From Oceanospirillum sp048265165 (GTDB taxonomy: Bacteria > Pseudomonadota > Gammaproteobacteria > Pseudomonadales > Halomonadaceae), in contig NZ_JBLXCD010000006.1 of NCBI RefSeq assembly GCF_048265165.1, positions 124,001-188,000 of the forward strand: DNA of 64,000 nt. The letters are read 5' to 3'. Both the position numbers and the translations under genes were made by a program. Positions 16,795 through 25,674 of this stretch are shown here, piece by piece; positions within the stretch are counted from its first letter, which is position 1; every line of letters starts with the position of its first letter. The notes under the pieces are model-generated. The model was not told where the DNA came from. It saw nothing but the letters and a program-made list of their open reading frames with translations, and made no database searches.

Positions 16795-18567
16795 TCAGGC
16801 TTCTTCTGTGGTCGTGTGCTCAGTCTGTGATTGTGGTGTACGGCTTTCCTCAGCGTTGCAGGTCTTTTCGTATGAGGGTTCCCGGTACACTACGCAGCGA
16901 TTACGTCCCTGGTGCTTTGCCTGATAGAGGGCCTGATCTGCCTGCTTCAATACCTGTTTCGGGGTGTAGATATTTTCATGGGAACTGGCAATCCCCACCG
17001 AAACTTTGATTGAACCAACAATATCAATTTGCATCTGCGCTACACTGATTCTCAGGCGTTCTGCAATCGCCAGGGCGTGCTTCTGTGGGGTCGCCGGTAA
17101 TACAAGCACAAACTCTTCTCCTCCGGTGCGGGCGATAATATCGTCATCCCGGGATAGTTCAGACATCTTCTGTGTCAGGCTGGTCAGGGCTTTGTCACCG
17201 GCTTCATGACCGAAGCGGTCATTAACCTGTTTAAAGTGATCAATATCCAGAGCCAGAACAGTGAATTCGGTATGATCAGCTTTTAGCTGGGACAGAAAAA
17301 TATCCAGGCTGCGCCGATTATAAACACCTGTCAGAGGGTCTGTTGAAGCAGCATGCCGCAGCTGACCTATCTGTTGCTGCAGAAGGCTAAAGCCTTTTTC
17401 CATCGCATGTTTAAGTTCACCGCTTTCAAAGTACCAGGAGCGAATTAGGTGTAGTCGCTCATGGGTTTGTGGCTGGTCCATGGTGCGGGCTGTATCGGCC
17501 AATTGTTTCAGTGGTCGGGCAATCATTCTCGCCAGTAGCCAAATTGCTAAAAAGGTGATGATAGTGATAGGGAGTGACCGATAAAGTACCTGAGCGACCA
17601 GGTCGTTCAGAGAGTCTAACGTTGCTTTTAGAGGACGTTGAGCAACGATGCCCCACTGGGAGATAGCAACCGGTGCAAAGCCTGCCAGCATCTCGGTACC
17701 CTGAGTGTTAACAATATTTAGTGCACCACCCTGACCCGTCAAAACCAGGTTAATGACCTGATTGCCTTTAACGACTTCCCCAACACGGCTTTTATTGGGG
17801 TGATAGATCAGGCGCTGATTCTTATCGACCACATAGAGGTAAGAGCCATCTTTGTAATAGTGAGTGCCGAGCATATCGTTAAGAATACTGCGCTCTTTCA
17901 GGTAGAGTGAACCCCCGATATAGCCAATATACTGGCCTTGGCGATCAAACAGTGGCTGAGAAATAAAAACCAGTAATCGTCCTGTTGCCGAGATATAAGG
18001 CGCGCTGATCAGAGGGGTTTGCTTTTTCAGAGCCTCAATGGCCCCTTCAGACCTCAGCTTCTCACCTATAATCTCCAGTGTATTCGGTGATGTGGCCAGT
18101 ACCGTACCATTTACACCTGTGATCACCACAGAGTTAAAACTGTCTGTCTGCAGACGCAGGCGGTCAGCCTGCCTTAACAGATAGCCATGATCATCCATCC
18201 TGTATTGCAGCTCACTAGCAGCATAAGCCAGTTGTTGTTGAGCTGAACGCAGGAAGTTATTTGTAGTGGCGGCAAGCTTTGTGGCATAGGCAAAATTACT
18301 GTCCAGCTCGTGCTGAATCAGCTGCTCTTTCTGTACCTGATAGCTGGCATAAAAACTATTGAGTAATATGACTGTTGCAGAGGAAAGTGCCAGCAGGAGA
18401 ATCAGGCGCTTAAGAGTCAGGTGCTGCTGGCGATGCCTGCAGACTGGCGGCTGGTCACTGCTTGAATTTCCGGCCTCGGACAGATGTGGCGCTTTTGAAA
18501 CGTTCGATGCTGCGGATGCCTTCAGTACTTTTGGTGTTTTCAGTACTTCTGCTGGTGAACGTTTCAT
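16795..18567 (-). CDS. Membrane diguanylate cyclase with periplasmic double Cache domain
   Basis: Makes c-di-GMP in response to a periplasmic signal. An unusually long basic-hydroxyl N-terminus (about 50 residues) precedes TM1 (about 53-72); a dCache sensor fills about 75-330 with the VVDKNQRLIYHPN and IGYIGGSLYLKE strands; TM2 is near 335-355 and a HAMP-like linker follows. The cyclase domain starts at DPLTGVYNRRSL, with GGEEF at 482-486 as the active site and RxxD at 473-476 as the inhibitory I-site, so product feedback is expected. The C-terminal 25 residues are Glu/Thr-rich and disordered. Confidence 0.92.
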   Translation of the reverse strand: MKRSPAEVLKTPKVLKASAASNVSKAPHLSEAGNSSSDQPPVCRHRQQHLTLKRLILLLALSSATVILLNSFYASYQVQKEQLIQHELDSNFAYATKLAATTNNFLRSAQQQLAYAASELQYRMDDHGYLLRQADRLRLQTDSFNSVVITGVNGTVLATSPNTLEIIGEKLRSEGAIEALKKQTPLISAPYISATGRLLVFISQPLFDRQGQYIGYIGGSLYLKERSILNDMLGTHYYKDGSYLYVVDKNQRLIYHPNKSRVGEVVKGNQVINLVLTGQGGALNIVNTQGTEMLAGFAPVAISQWGIVAQRPLKATLDSLNDLVAQVLYRSLPITIITFLAIWLLARMIARPLKQLADTARTMDQPQTHERLHLIRSWYFESGELKHAMEKGFSLLQQQIGQLRHAASTDPLTGVYNRRSLDIFLSQLKADHTEFTVLALDIDHFKQVNDRFGHEAGDKALTSLTQKMSELSRDDDIIARTGGEEFVLVLPATPQKHALAIAERLRISVAQMQIDIVGSIKVSVGIASSHENIYTPKQVLKQADQALYQAKHQGRNRCVVYREPSYEKTCNAEESRTPQSQTEHTTTEEA

Positions 18568-18784
18568 GCTCAGAGATTCTCTGTAGTTATAGTATAAGTA
18601 GATAATTCGCCTACAAAGGGTAGGGTATTTCAGGCTTTTTTAATATGAGGGACGATAATAGCGGCAAAAAAAATAAAAGCGAATTTTTCATACGCTCTTT
18701 CTGAGTTGCACTGAATATCAATTTCAATATTTAGCTTGATTATGAATTATTTTCCTGATTGATTTCTTCGGTTGGGGTCGTTAT

Positions 18785-18813
18785 TTTAAGTGTAATATGC
18801 GGATAGATATAAT
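18785..18813 (+). promoter_or_regulatory. Candidate sigma-70 promoter of the cytochrome b562-like gene
   Basis: A perfect TATAAT at 18808-18813 lies 18 bases before the start codon, with a weak TTTTAA -35 at 17 bases. Transcription from here would give a leader of about a dozen bases. It is the only near-consensus -10 in this 260-base AT-rich divergent region. Confidence 0.45.
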
Positions 18814-18831
18814 AGATCCAGGAGATTTAGC

Positions 18832-19266
18832 GTGATTAAAGAGATGCGAAAGCTTATTTTTGCTGCCAGCGTCAGTCTAATGCTGTTAACCAGTACTGAA
18901 ACGTTTGCCCACGCGGCTCATTGTGAAGACAGTGAACTGGGGGATCTGATGAAGTCGATGAAACAGGAACTTAAAGACTATGTCAGCAGTTTCAAACAAT
19001 CAGACCAGGCAGCGATGCAGCAGCATCTGAATGGTTTGCTTAATGATTCAAAACAGGCGAAGAAACTGATTCCGATGAAGTATGAAGGCCAGTCAGTGGC
19101 ATCTGTCGATATTCAGCGTTATCAGGAAGGTATGGATGAACTGCTTGAACTATTGCAGCAGCTACAGGAAGCTGGAGGTGATACCAGCGCTATCAAACCT
19201 GCATTGGCTCAGATCAAGCAACACACCAAAGATGGCCATAAGGCATTTCGTAAAGATTGCGATTAA
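18832..19266 (+). CDS. Cytochrome b562 family protein
   Basis: A 144-residue periplasmic four-helix-bundle protein. The signal peptide ends near FAHA; the mature part has the axial Met candidate in DLMKSMKQELK of helix 1 and the axial His candidate in KDGHKAFRKD of the last helix, the same places as Met7 and His102 of E. coli cytochrome b562. There is no CXXCH, so heme would be non-covalent. Two Cys, one near the mature N-terminus and one near the C-terminus, could form a disulfide tying the ends together. The GTG at 18832 has GGAG 7 bases upstream; an ATG lies four codons in. Confidence 0.75.
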   Translation: MIKEMRKLIFAASVSLMLLTSTETFAHAAHCEDSELGDLMKSMKQELKDYVSSFKQSDQAAMQQHLNGLLNDSKQAKKLIPMKYEGQSVASVDIQRYQEGMDELLELLQQLQEAGGDTSAIKPALAQIKQHTKDGHKAFRKDCD

Positions 19267-19334
19267 TCGATTCTTTCACCGCCGTTTTTAATGCCCATTA
19301 GCGCCATAGCTCTTACCGCTTTGGCGCTTTGGCT

Positions 19335-20645
19335 TTAGTGTTCTACTTCGGGCAATACATAGGCCATTACGGCACCGAGTACCCCCAAAGCGGATAATGC
19401 GAAAATCAGGTTTAGTGCGCTAAAGCCACTCAATGCACTGCCGAAACCGACCAGCAACAGAACAACACCGATACAGGTATTGCTAACGGAGACGTAGTCT
19501 GTCCGCTGATTGCCCGTGGCCATATTTACCAGGTAAGTTTTTCGCCCGATCCTAACTCCCTCATGGGCGATGGTCAGTATGAAGTAGTCTAATGGCAGTA
19601 ACCAGATACTGGACATAAGCTCCGGTAGCCAGAGCGCGATGGCGTTCACACTGATGCCAAGTGTTGCCGCAATGAGCGCTGCTGCTATCATCACCTGGCG
19701 GCTGGAGTTGTCAGCGAACAACCCCCAAAATGGGCCGGATAATAGTCCTGCAAGGCCGCTGGTTATCACAAAAATACCCAGAGCCAGAGTCACTGACTGG
19801 TACTCTCCTGAAAGGATTACATAGTAAGGGGCCGACAACGCGGTGCACAATAGCAGGGAGCGGGTCAGAACAAAGTGCCGGAAGTTTTTGTCAGTTTTCA
19901 GCAGGCTAAGTTTCTCTAGCGCATGAAGAAAGCCATTCTTACCTCCATCGGTCTCACCGGGCTCCTCCCTGACTCGGGAAAATAGCAGAGCAGCCAGCAG
20001 CCAAAGCGTTCCGCCTATACCGATAAAGGTAGCGTAAAACAGTAAGTCATTTTCTGTGTGTTCAGAATGGCCTTTAAAGTAAAGTACTCCACCAACAATT
20101 AGAGTAATACCACCTGCCATACTGGCCGCCAGGCCACTTAAGCGTCCTCGCCTGGGTTTGGGAATCGTCTTACCGGTTACATCCTTGGATGCGACAGAGC
20201 ATAAGCCGCGGGCGAGACTGAATATCACCAGTAAAGCGATCACTGACCAACCGGCCTGCTCCCCGGTCAGATAGAAAAGGCTCAGGGCGATGGCGAACAT
20301 GCAGAGCGCCTGAATAATGGAACCCAGTACCCAGGCGGTTTTTCGGATCGCCATCTTCCGCACATAACTGGCGATCAGAAGCTGAGGGATCAGCGACCCT
20401 GACTCCCGTATGGGCACCAGAAAACCGATCAGGTAAAAAGGGGCTCCTGCCATACTCATAAGGGCAGGCAGTACGACCTTGGGGTTGGCAAAGGCATCAC
20501 CCAGCTTGGTCAGAAACTGACTGGAAAGGGTTTTGGTGAAATTACCGGGTACTTCCCGACAAGCCTCCGGGGTAATGTCCTTGCAGGCACGGGCATCTTC
20601 CACATTTGCGAGTTTTTCATAGAGATTATCGATCAGCTTTTCCAT
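19335..20645 (-). CDS. MFS family transporter
   Basis: A 436-residue major facilitator superfamily carrier with about 11-12 predicted helices and an uncommon soluble N-terminal stretch of about 45 residues (helical, with two Cys in ACKDITPEAC). The inter-helix basic loop SYVRKMAIRK between helices 2 and 3 is in the place of motif A. ATG 20645 has AAAGGG at good spacing. It converges with the cytochrome b562-like gene. Substrate unknown; the long N-terminus resembles MFS members annotated only as general transporters. Confidence 0.75.
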   Translation of the reverse strand: MEKLIDNLYEKLANVEDARACKDITPEACREVPGNFTKTLSSQFLTKLGDAFANPKVVLPALMSMAGAPFYLIGFLVPIRESGSLIPQLLIASYVRKMAIRKTAWVLGSIIQALCMFAIALSLFYLTGEQAGWSVIALLVIFSLARGLCSVASKDVTGKTIPKPRRGRLSGLAASMAGGITLIVGGVLYFKGHSEHTENDLLFYATFIGIGGTLWLLAALLFSRVREEPGETDGGKNGFLHALEKLSLLKTDKNFRHFVLTRSLLLCTALSAPYYVILSGEYQSVTLALGIFVITSGLAGLLSGPFWGLFADNSSRQVMIAAALIAATLGISVNAIALWLPELMSSIWLLPLDYFILTIAHEGVRIGRKTYLVNMATGNQRTDYVSVSNTCIGVVLLLVGFGSALSGFSALNLIFALSALGVLGAVMAYVLPEVEH

Positions 20646-20840
20646 TCTCAACCCTTTAAAACTCAGTTGAAACCGCAGTAAATCAGTACGTTAACAACTT
20701 AACATGGGATCATGACGAATTGTAGAAAGCGATTGAAACCCCGGATCCATACCCCGTACAGTGGTAGCGGATGTGGGTTACAGCAGGATCTCCCTGCGTT
20801 TCCTCATTTATGAAAGAAACCACTTTATCAAGGGACAGAA

Positions 20841-21248
20841 ATGGACATTGAAATAACTCTCAACGGGCCGATTGAAGCATCAGAAGTGATCGAACTTTAT
20901 CGGTCGAATGGTTGGTCTTCCGCAGAGAAGCCGGATCAGCTGATTCCCGCACTTAAAAACTCGCACACTCTGGTGACTGCCCGAATAAGCGGCAAGTTAG
21001 TGGGTATTGGCAATGCGATTTCCGATGGTCATCTGGTGGTGTATTACCCGCATATGCTGGTACACCCGGATCATCAGGGCGCAGGAATCGGCAGCAAGAT
21101 GATGCAGACGATGCAATCAGTTTATGCCGGTTTTCATCAGCAGATGCTGACTGCCGATGGCGATGCGGTGGCTTTCTACAAGGCTTTGGGTTTTGAGCGA
21201 GCGGGTAAAACCGAGCCGATGTGGGTCTATGCCGGAGATGAGCATTAA
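20841..21248 (+). CDS. GNAT family N-acetyltransferase
   Basis: A 135-residue single-domain GNAT enzyme. The acetyl-CoA loop QGAGIG sits in HPDHQGAGIGSKMM near 79-92, and the C-terminal FYKALGFERAGKTEPMW is the usual motif B end. AGGGAC precedes the ATG. The acceptor substrate is not evident. It is followed closely by a truncated coding remnant and a cyclotransferase gene on the same strand. Confidence 0.8.
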   Translation: MDIEITLNGPIEASEVIELYRSNGWSSAEKPDQLIPALKNSHTLVTARISGKLVGIGNAISDGHLVVYYPHMLVHPDHQGAGIGSKMMQTMQSVYAGFHQQMLTADGDAVAFYKALGFERAGKTEPMWVYAGDEH

Positions 21249-21330
21249 CCTCACAAAATAGCCTGTTTTAAAATAGGCGGACTCTGGGTATCTTACAATC
21301 CCCAGACGAATCTCCAGAAAAGGAAACACT

Positions 21331-21390
21331 ATGGATGAATTATTCGTAAGATACCTGCACTTTGTTGGCTTTATCCTGCTGGCCAGATGA
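21331..21390 (+). pseudogene. 20-codon remnant of a small membrane protein gene
   Basis: AGGAAA at good spacing precedes ATG 21331, and the frame reads MDELFVRYLHFVGFILLAR before TGA. The RYLHFVGFILLA pattern looks like the first membrane helix of a small integral membrane protein, but it stops abruptly after one helix and no continuation is seen in other frames. A well-signalled start with a cut-off helix suggests a deletion that removed the rest; a genuine one-helix small protein remains possible. Confidence 0.45.
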
Positions 21391-21455
21391 ATCAGGCTGG
21401 GGGATTAGCTCTCTCAGGTTTCATTTTTATACATTGTTATATCAGGAATCAAATA

Positions 21456-21818
21456 ATGGAACGTTTATTCTCCTACGGCACATTACAGTTGGATCAGGTT
21501 CAGCAAGAGACTTTTGGCCGTTTGCTGAGCGGTGAAAAAGATACACTGATCGGTTATGCCTTATCTGAGGTGCGAATCAGCGATGAGGCCGTTGTTGCTA
21601 CCAGTGGCAAGGCATTTCATCCGATTCTGAAATATACCGGCAACTCTGAAGATCAGGTGGAAGGCACCGTTTTTGAAATTACAGTGGAAGAACTGGCTCA
21701 GGCAGATGGTTACGAAGTGGATGAGTATGTTCGTGTGGCCACTGTCTTTCACTCCGGCAACACGTCATGGGCTTACGTTTGTGCTGAGACTGAGAAGGCG
21801 CGGGCGTTAACTTCCTGA
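21456..21818 (+). CDS. Gamma-glutamylcyclotransferase (AIG2-like) family protein
   Basis: A 120-residue protein of the GGCT/AIG2 fold. It opens with the family YGTL motif (FSYGTLQLDQVQ), the substrate glycine loop, and has VEGTVFEIT followed by ELAQADGYEVDEYVRV, where the acidic general base usually lies. Members act on gamma-glutamyl peptides or amines. The ATG at 21456 is chosen because AGGA stands 8 bases upstream and it gives the family N-terminus; the frame is open further up through the remnant at 21331. Confidence 0.8.
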   Translation: MERLFSYGTLQLDQVQQETFGRLLSGEKDTLIGYALSEVRISDEAVVATSGKAFHPILKYTGNSEDQVEGTVFEITVEELAQADGYEVDEYVRVATVFHSGNTSWAYVCAETEKARALTS

Positions 21819-22060
21819 TCAGGCTTTGCAGTCGTAAGCTCTCTGGTACAAAAGGAGCGCCTGATAATGCTGACTTTTATTCCTGTCTGTTTCGCCCTTG
21901 ATATGACGGCAGGGCTAAATGATCTGCTGGCGAATGGCTGCCTGTAGCTTGCTCTGATACTCATTGCCGCCCGACTTCTGATGTTCAGGTTTGCCGTGAG
22001 ATAAACCTTATGTGGGAGTTTTCCGTATAAACTGATCTATTGTTTGAGAAGGTGATACGG

Positions 22061-22312
22061 ATGATTTTTACCCCGGATGAATACTCCCGCGTTATCGAGA
22101 TGGCCTGGGAGGACAGAACACCCTTTGAGGCCATCGAAAACCAGTTTGGCTTACAGGAAAAAGCCGTGATCCGGCTGATGCAGCAGAGCCTGAAACCGAA
22201 AAGCTTCCGGTTATGGCGCAAGCGGGTCAGTGGTCGCCGAACCAAGCATCTTCAGTTGCGTCCTGCGGGTGTTTCCAGAGGCTACTGCCCGACCCAATAC
22301 AAACACAGATAA
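22061..22312 (+). CDS. TIGR03643 family protein
   Basis: An 83-residue basic protein of a small conserved family of unknown function, recognised by EMAWEDRTPFEAIENQFGLQEKAVIRLMQ and LKPKSFRLWRKRVSGRRTKHLQLR. The first half resembles a helix-turn-helix and the second a basic nucleic-acid-binding tail, so RNA or DNA binding is a fair guess. AGGTGA precedes the ATG. About 150 bases separate it from rluF downstream. Confidence 0.75.
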   Translation: MIFTPDEYSRVIEMAWEDRTPFEAIENQFGLQEKAVIRLMQQSLKPKSFRLWRKRVSGRRTKHLQLRPAGVSRGYCPTQYKHR

Positions 22313-22456
22313 AGGGTATAAGTGACGTTAATCTGTTCCGGTACACTGACTTTTTGCCGCCTTTTCTATATCCTTACCGGTCTTCGACCCGGCTCTGTTT
22401 TTCGATCAAACCGATGGTCAGAGCCTGTTTTTGCCACCGTTTTAAGATGAGTCTGT

Positions 22457-23545
22457 ATGCTGCCAAACACCACCACCCGCCTCAATAAATACATCAGTGA
22501 AAGTGGTATCTGCTCCCGTCGTGATGCCGATCGTTATATCGAGCAGGGTAATGTTTATATCAATGGTAAGCGTGCTCAAGTGGGGGATCGCGTGGCGCAT
22601 GGCGATGAGGTCAGAGTGAATGGCCAACTGATTGAGCGACCGGAGCATGATGATTTCATCTTTATCGCTCTGAATAAACCGGTGGGTATCGTCAGTACCA
22701 CAGAACATTCTGAAAAAGACAATATTGTTGATTTTGTGGGCCACAGCCACCGGATTTTCCCCATCGGTCGATTGGATAAAGATTCCCAGGGGCTGATTTT
22801 TCTCACCAATAATGGTGATCTGGTTAATAAGGTACTTCGGGCCGGTAATAATCACGAGAAAGAGTATTTGGTGACGGTTAACCGTCCGATCAGTGATGAA
22901 GCTGTTCAGGGCCTGGCGAACGGCGTGCCGATTTTGGGTACCGTGACGAAAAAATGTCCGGTGGTTAAAGAAGGCCCTAACCTGATTCGTATGACACTGG
23001 TTCAGGGGTTGAACCGACAGATTCGCCGCATGTGTGAATATTTTGGATATGATGTGGTGCGCCTTGAGCGGGTACGCATTATGAATGTTGGCCTGAAAGG
23101 TCTGCCGGTGGGTGACTGGCGCGATCTGACAGAAGATGAACTGCATACCCTGCTGAAATCTGTTGAAGACTCCAGCTCTGAAGCTCCGAAAGGGCGACGA
23201 ACTCAAGGAGCTCGAAACAAAAAAGTCGGAAGTCAGGGTAGCGTCGCAGAGGATAAGCGTCCCGCTCGGAGCTCCTCGGCAGCGCGCCGTTCCGAGGTTG
23301 CCGGTCGCACTGAAGCTAATGGCCGGAAAAAAGCGGCGACAGCGACTAAAGGTAAACGCCCACCGGTAAAACCGACTACCGGCAAAGGGGCTGTTAAAGG
23401 CGGTAAATTATCCGGTAAAGTAGCCGCCCGCGCAGCAGCTGCGGCTGCTAAAGGCAAGGGCAAAGGTGCGGTTAAAGGAAGGTCGTCCGGGAAAAGTGGT
23501 GGTAAGGGGGCTGCTGTCAAAGGCAGGAAAACGCCAGGTCGTTAG
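22457..23545 (+). CDS. rluF: 23S rRNA pseudouridine synthase RluF with long basic tail
   Basis: Predicted to modify U2604 of 23S rRNA (RluF clade of the RsuA family). An S4 RNA-binding domain (about 8-65) is followed by the catalytic domain, with the nucleophile Asp107 in GRLDKDSQG and the conserved GLNRQIRRMCEYFGYDVVRLERVRI. The catalytic part ends near residue 237; the remaining 125 residues are a low-complexity Lys/Arg/Ala/Gly tail (repeats of AAAAAKGKGKGAVKG type). Such tails occur in some RluF/RluB proteins and probably bind RNA non-specifically. GC-rich repeats in the tail region make slippage likely. Confidence 0.88.
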   Translation: MLPNTTTRLNKYISESGICSRRDADRYIEQGNVYINGKRAQVGDRVAHGDEVRVNGQLIERPEHDDFIFIALNKPVGIVSTTEHSEKDNIVDFVGHSHRIFPIGRLDKDSQGLIFLTNNGDLVNKVLRAGNNHEKEYLVTVNRPISDEAVQGLANGVPILGTVTKKCPVVKEGPNLIRMTLVQGLNRQIRRMCEYFGYDVVRLERVRIMNVGLKGLPVGDWRDLTEDELHTLLKSVEDSSSEAPKGRRTQGARNKKVGSQGSVAEDKRPARSSSAARRSEVAGRTEANGRKKAATATKGKRPPVKPTTGKGAVKGGKLSGKVAARAAAAAAKGKGKGAVKGRSSGKSGGKGAAVKGRKTPGR

Positions 23546-23589
23546 CCTGAACAGCAGGCCTGATAGGTCTTCAATGGGGCGCAAATCGC

Positions 23590-24264
23590 TCAGGAGTCAG
23601 TATCAAGCCTGCGTAGCTGTATAAAAGCTTCGGCAGCCTGGAGCCCCACGCTGTACCCTCGGTGCTTTGCCAGAATCTCTATATGCTCATAGCTTCTACT
23701 GTGCGGTGTTGGGTGTATTTCGCAGTCGTAAGCCTCCAGAGCTTCCCTTTTTTGTGCCAGATAGTCTGAAATGTCGACATATAAGTTAGGGGTAAACGGT
23801 GTCAGATCTGACGGCTGCCAATCGGTACTGGAAAGCACTTCAAAAGTATAGATCTCTTTGACGCTCAGGCCAGGCTGCGGACGGCAGGCTGTCAAGGCCG
23901 CCTGGTTGGTGATCCTATGGTCAATATTGAGATCACTGGTATGGTGCGTATAGATGATGTCAGGTTTTAACTCCGAGATAACTTGCTCAATCTCCTTGAC
24001 GATGCTGAGCAAGGGCACTGCGTCCATCTGATTATCCGGGAAACACAGGTTTTTTGAGGAGTGAGTCCCCAGTATTTTTGCTGCTTTTTTGGCCGATGCA
24101 AGTCTGATTTTAGCGGCGTCACTCTGAACACCCCGGGCACTTACACCGTCAGTCATAAACAACAGGTGCACTTCATTACCAGAGGCAACGTGGCGCGCAA
24201 TGGTGCCGCCACAGCCTATCGCTTCATCGTCTGTATGTGCCGCAACGATTAAGATTTTTTTCAT
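23590..24264 (-). CDS. LmbE/PIG-L family N-deacetylase
   Basis: Zinc-dependent amidase of the family that removes N-acetyl groups from sugars (as MshB and PIG-L do). The metal motif AHTDDE is at 9-14 and the third ligand lies in HHTSDLNIDHR near 108-118. Length 224 is typical. It is the last gene of the minus-strand sugar operon and its start overlaps the methyltransferase stop by 4 bases (ATGA type), so it is translationally coupled. It may deacetylate a surface-sugar intermediate or nucleotide sugar. Confidence 0.85.
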   Translation of the reverse strand: MKKILIVAAHTDDEAIGCGGTIARHVASGNEVHLLFMTDGVSARGVQSDAAKIRLASAKKAAKILGTHSSKNLCFPDNQMDAVPLLSIVKEIEQVISELKPDIIYTHHTSDLNIDHRITNQAALTACRPQPGLSVKEIYTFEVLSSTDWQPSDLTPFTPNLYVDISDYLAQKREALEAYDCEIHPTPHSRSYEHIEILAKHRGYSVGLQAAEAFIQLRRLDTDS

Positions 24265-24926
24265 TTCTTGTCAGCTACAAAGTTGTAGGAGGCAAGCTCC
24301 CAGCCAGTCCCATCTTCAATGATCTTGTGTTGCAGATTACTGAGTGTGAAATCGGAAAAGAGTGCTTCCAGGTGAGCTTTGTCAGAAAAGTGAACATTGC
24401 CCAGATTGGCAAAGGAGCGGCTTTTAGAGTTAAAGGTGCGCGTCCATTCGTCAACTTGCTCAATGCAGGCGTCGGCGTTATTGAAGTCTGAGTAACGGGT
24501 TGAAAACCAGTCGATACCGATAAATTTACCCTGGTCAGTTAATGCTGCATAGATATTGGCAATTGTCGAAGTGATGCCTTTTGTATCATTATGGGTAATC
24601 GCACCCCGATCAATAATCAGGTCAAACTTACCTGCCGGCAGTTCTTTTGAAAAATCCATCACGTGCAGTGCATCCTGCAGTTCAGGATAGGCCTGTTTCA
24701 GATTGTTGATGGTGCTTGCACTGCCATCAACAGCTGTATAGTCAACGCCCAGACTCAGGAAAAAAGGGATATTGGCACCGGCACCGCAGCCAACTTCAAG
24801 CACTTTAAAGCCACTGCCGGTTGGACGGGCATGTCGCATGACATAGGAGACAAGATCTGACCAGGGCCAGCGGCTCAGGTGATTACTTGATGCGTATTGT
24901 TGTTCCCACTCATTAGAAAATCCCAT
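24261..24926 (-). CDS. SAM-dependent methyltransferase
   Basis: A 221-residue class I methyltransferase: motif I VLEVGCGAGANIPF near 42-56, acidic motif II YTAVDGSAS, and FDLIIDRGAITH as motif IV. Within the operon it may methylate a sugar hydroxyl or amine or an amino-acid-derived substituent. It starts 2 bases after the WbqC stop. Confidence 0.8.
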   Translation of the reverse strand: MGFSNEWEQQYASSNHLSRWPWSDLVSYVMRHARPTGSGFKVLEVGCGAGANIPFFLSLGVDYTAVDGSASTINNLKQAYPELQDALHVMDFSKELPAGKFDLIIDRGAITHNDTKGITSTIANIYAALTDQGKFIGIDWFSTRYSDFNNADACIEQVDEWTRTFNSKSRSFANLGNVHFSDKAHLEALFSDFTLSNLQHKIIEDGTGWELASYNFVADKK

Positions 24927-24928
24927 TA

Positions 24929-25672
24929 TTATTCCTTTGTATTTGTCAGTTGGTTTGTCAGTTGGTTTGTCACTGAAGTATCTTTTTTGGCCAGATAGCG
25001 GACAGCGTCTTTACCGCAGTTAAAAATCAGATCCAGAATAGATAAATGCGAGATAAAATGAGCCGAATTTTGTGGATATTCCGGGTGCTGGTAATCATGG
25101 AATAGCACATCGATATTGTTTTCTCTGAAGCTGTTTATATCGAGGTAATCTCTGCCAAACGGGCCTGAAATATAAGTATCGGCGCTAAATTTCTGGCATA
25201 GATCCAGGACCAGGTCACTTTTTTTACCCTGGTAGTGAATTCCAGAGGCATACGTGATGTTCCTGTTGATTTCTAAGTAATCGAGCAGAGTTTCTGTGTT
25301 TTTTCTGATGAGCTGACCCAGAAACTTAAACTGATCTGCTGTGTTGAAAAAACCATCCAGAACCGGCATAAATTCAGCATAAAAAGGTGTCTTCGCATAA
25401 GCCTGGCTGATGGTATTGCGATGTTTTTTAATCCAGTTGCGGCTGTAGTCTATTTCCACATCTTTAATTGACAGGTTACCGAAACGACCGCTGGTTTTTA
25501 CCGGTATGGTCAGAGTGACCACCTGTCCGTTCATCAAGACCTTATTGCGGTTTGTCATGCTGTTTTTTTCAAACTGCACATCATCTAGAACAATATGCAT
25601 ATCGGATAACAGGATTCTTTCAAAGTAACCCAGCCAAGGTAAATATGCCGGCTGATTAATCGAGACGATCAT
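24929..25672 (-). CDS. WbqC family protein
   Basis: A 247-residue protein of the WbqC family, named from an O-antigen gene cluster. The N-terminus MIVSINQPAYLPWLGYFERI and LDDVQFEKNSMTNRNKV are family hallmarks. Members occur in sugar and peptide-modification clusters; the biochemical role is not established, though a part in attaching amino acids or acyl groups has been suspected. The very end has a short tandem repeat (TNQLTNQLTN). It lies 2 bases after the aminotransferase gene. Confidence 0.85.
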   Translation of the reverse strand: MIVSINQPAYLPWLGYFERILLSDMHIVLDDVQFEKNSMTNRNKVLMNGQVVTLTIPVKTSGRFGNLSIKDVEIDYSRNWIKKHRNTISQAYAKTPFYAEFMPVLDGFFNTADQFKFLGQLIRKNTETLLDYLEINRNITYASGIHYQGKKSDLVLDLCQKFSADTYISGPFGRDYLDINSFRENNIDVLFHDYQHPEYPQNSAHFISHLSILDLIFNCGKDAVRYLAKKDTSVTNQLTNQLTNTKE

Positions 25673-25674
25673 CG

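Noticed and set aside
22442..23206. Long open frame (254 codons) on the minus strand opposite rluF
   Set aside because: It mirrors the rluF coding frame, has no ribosome site and reads as composition-driven protein rich in His, Thr and Ile; the plus-strand gene has clear family motifs.
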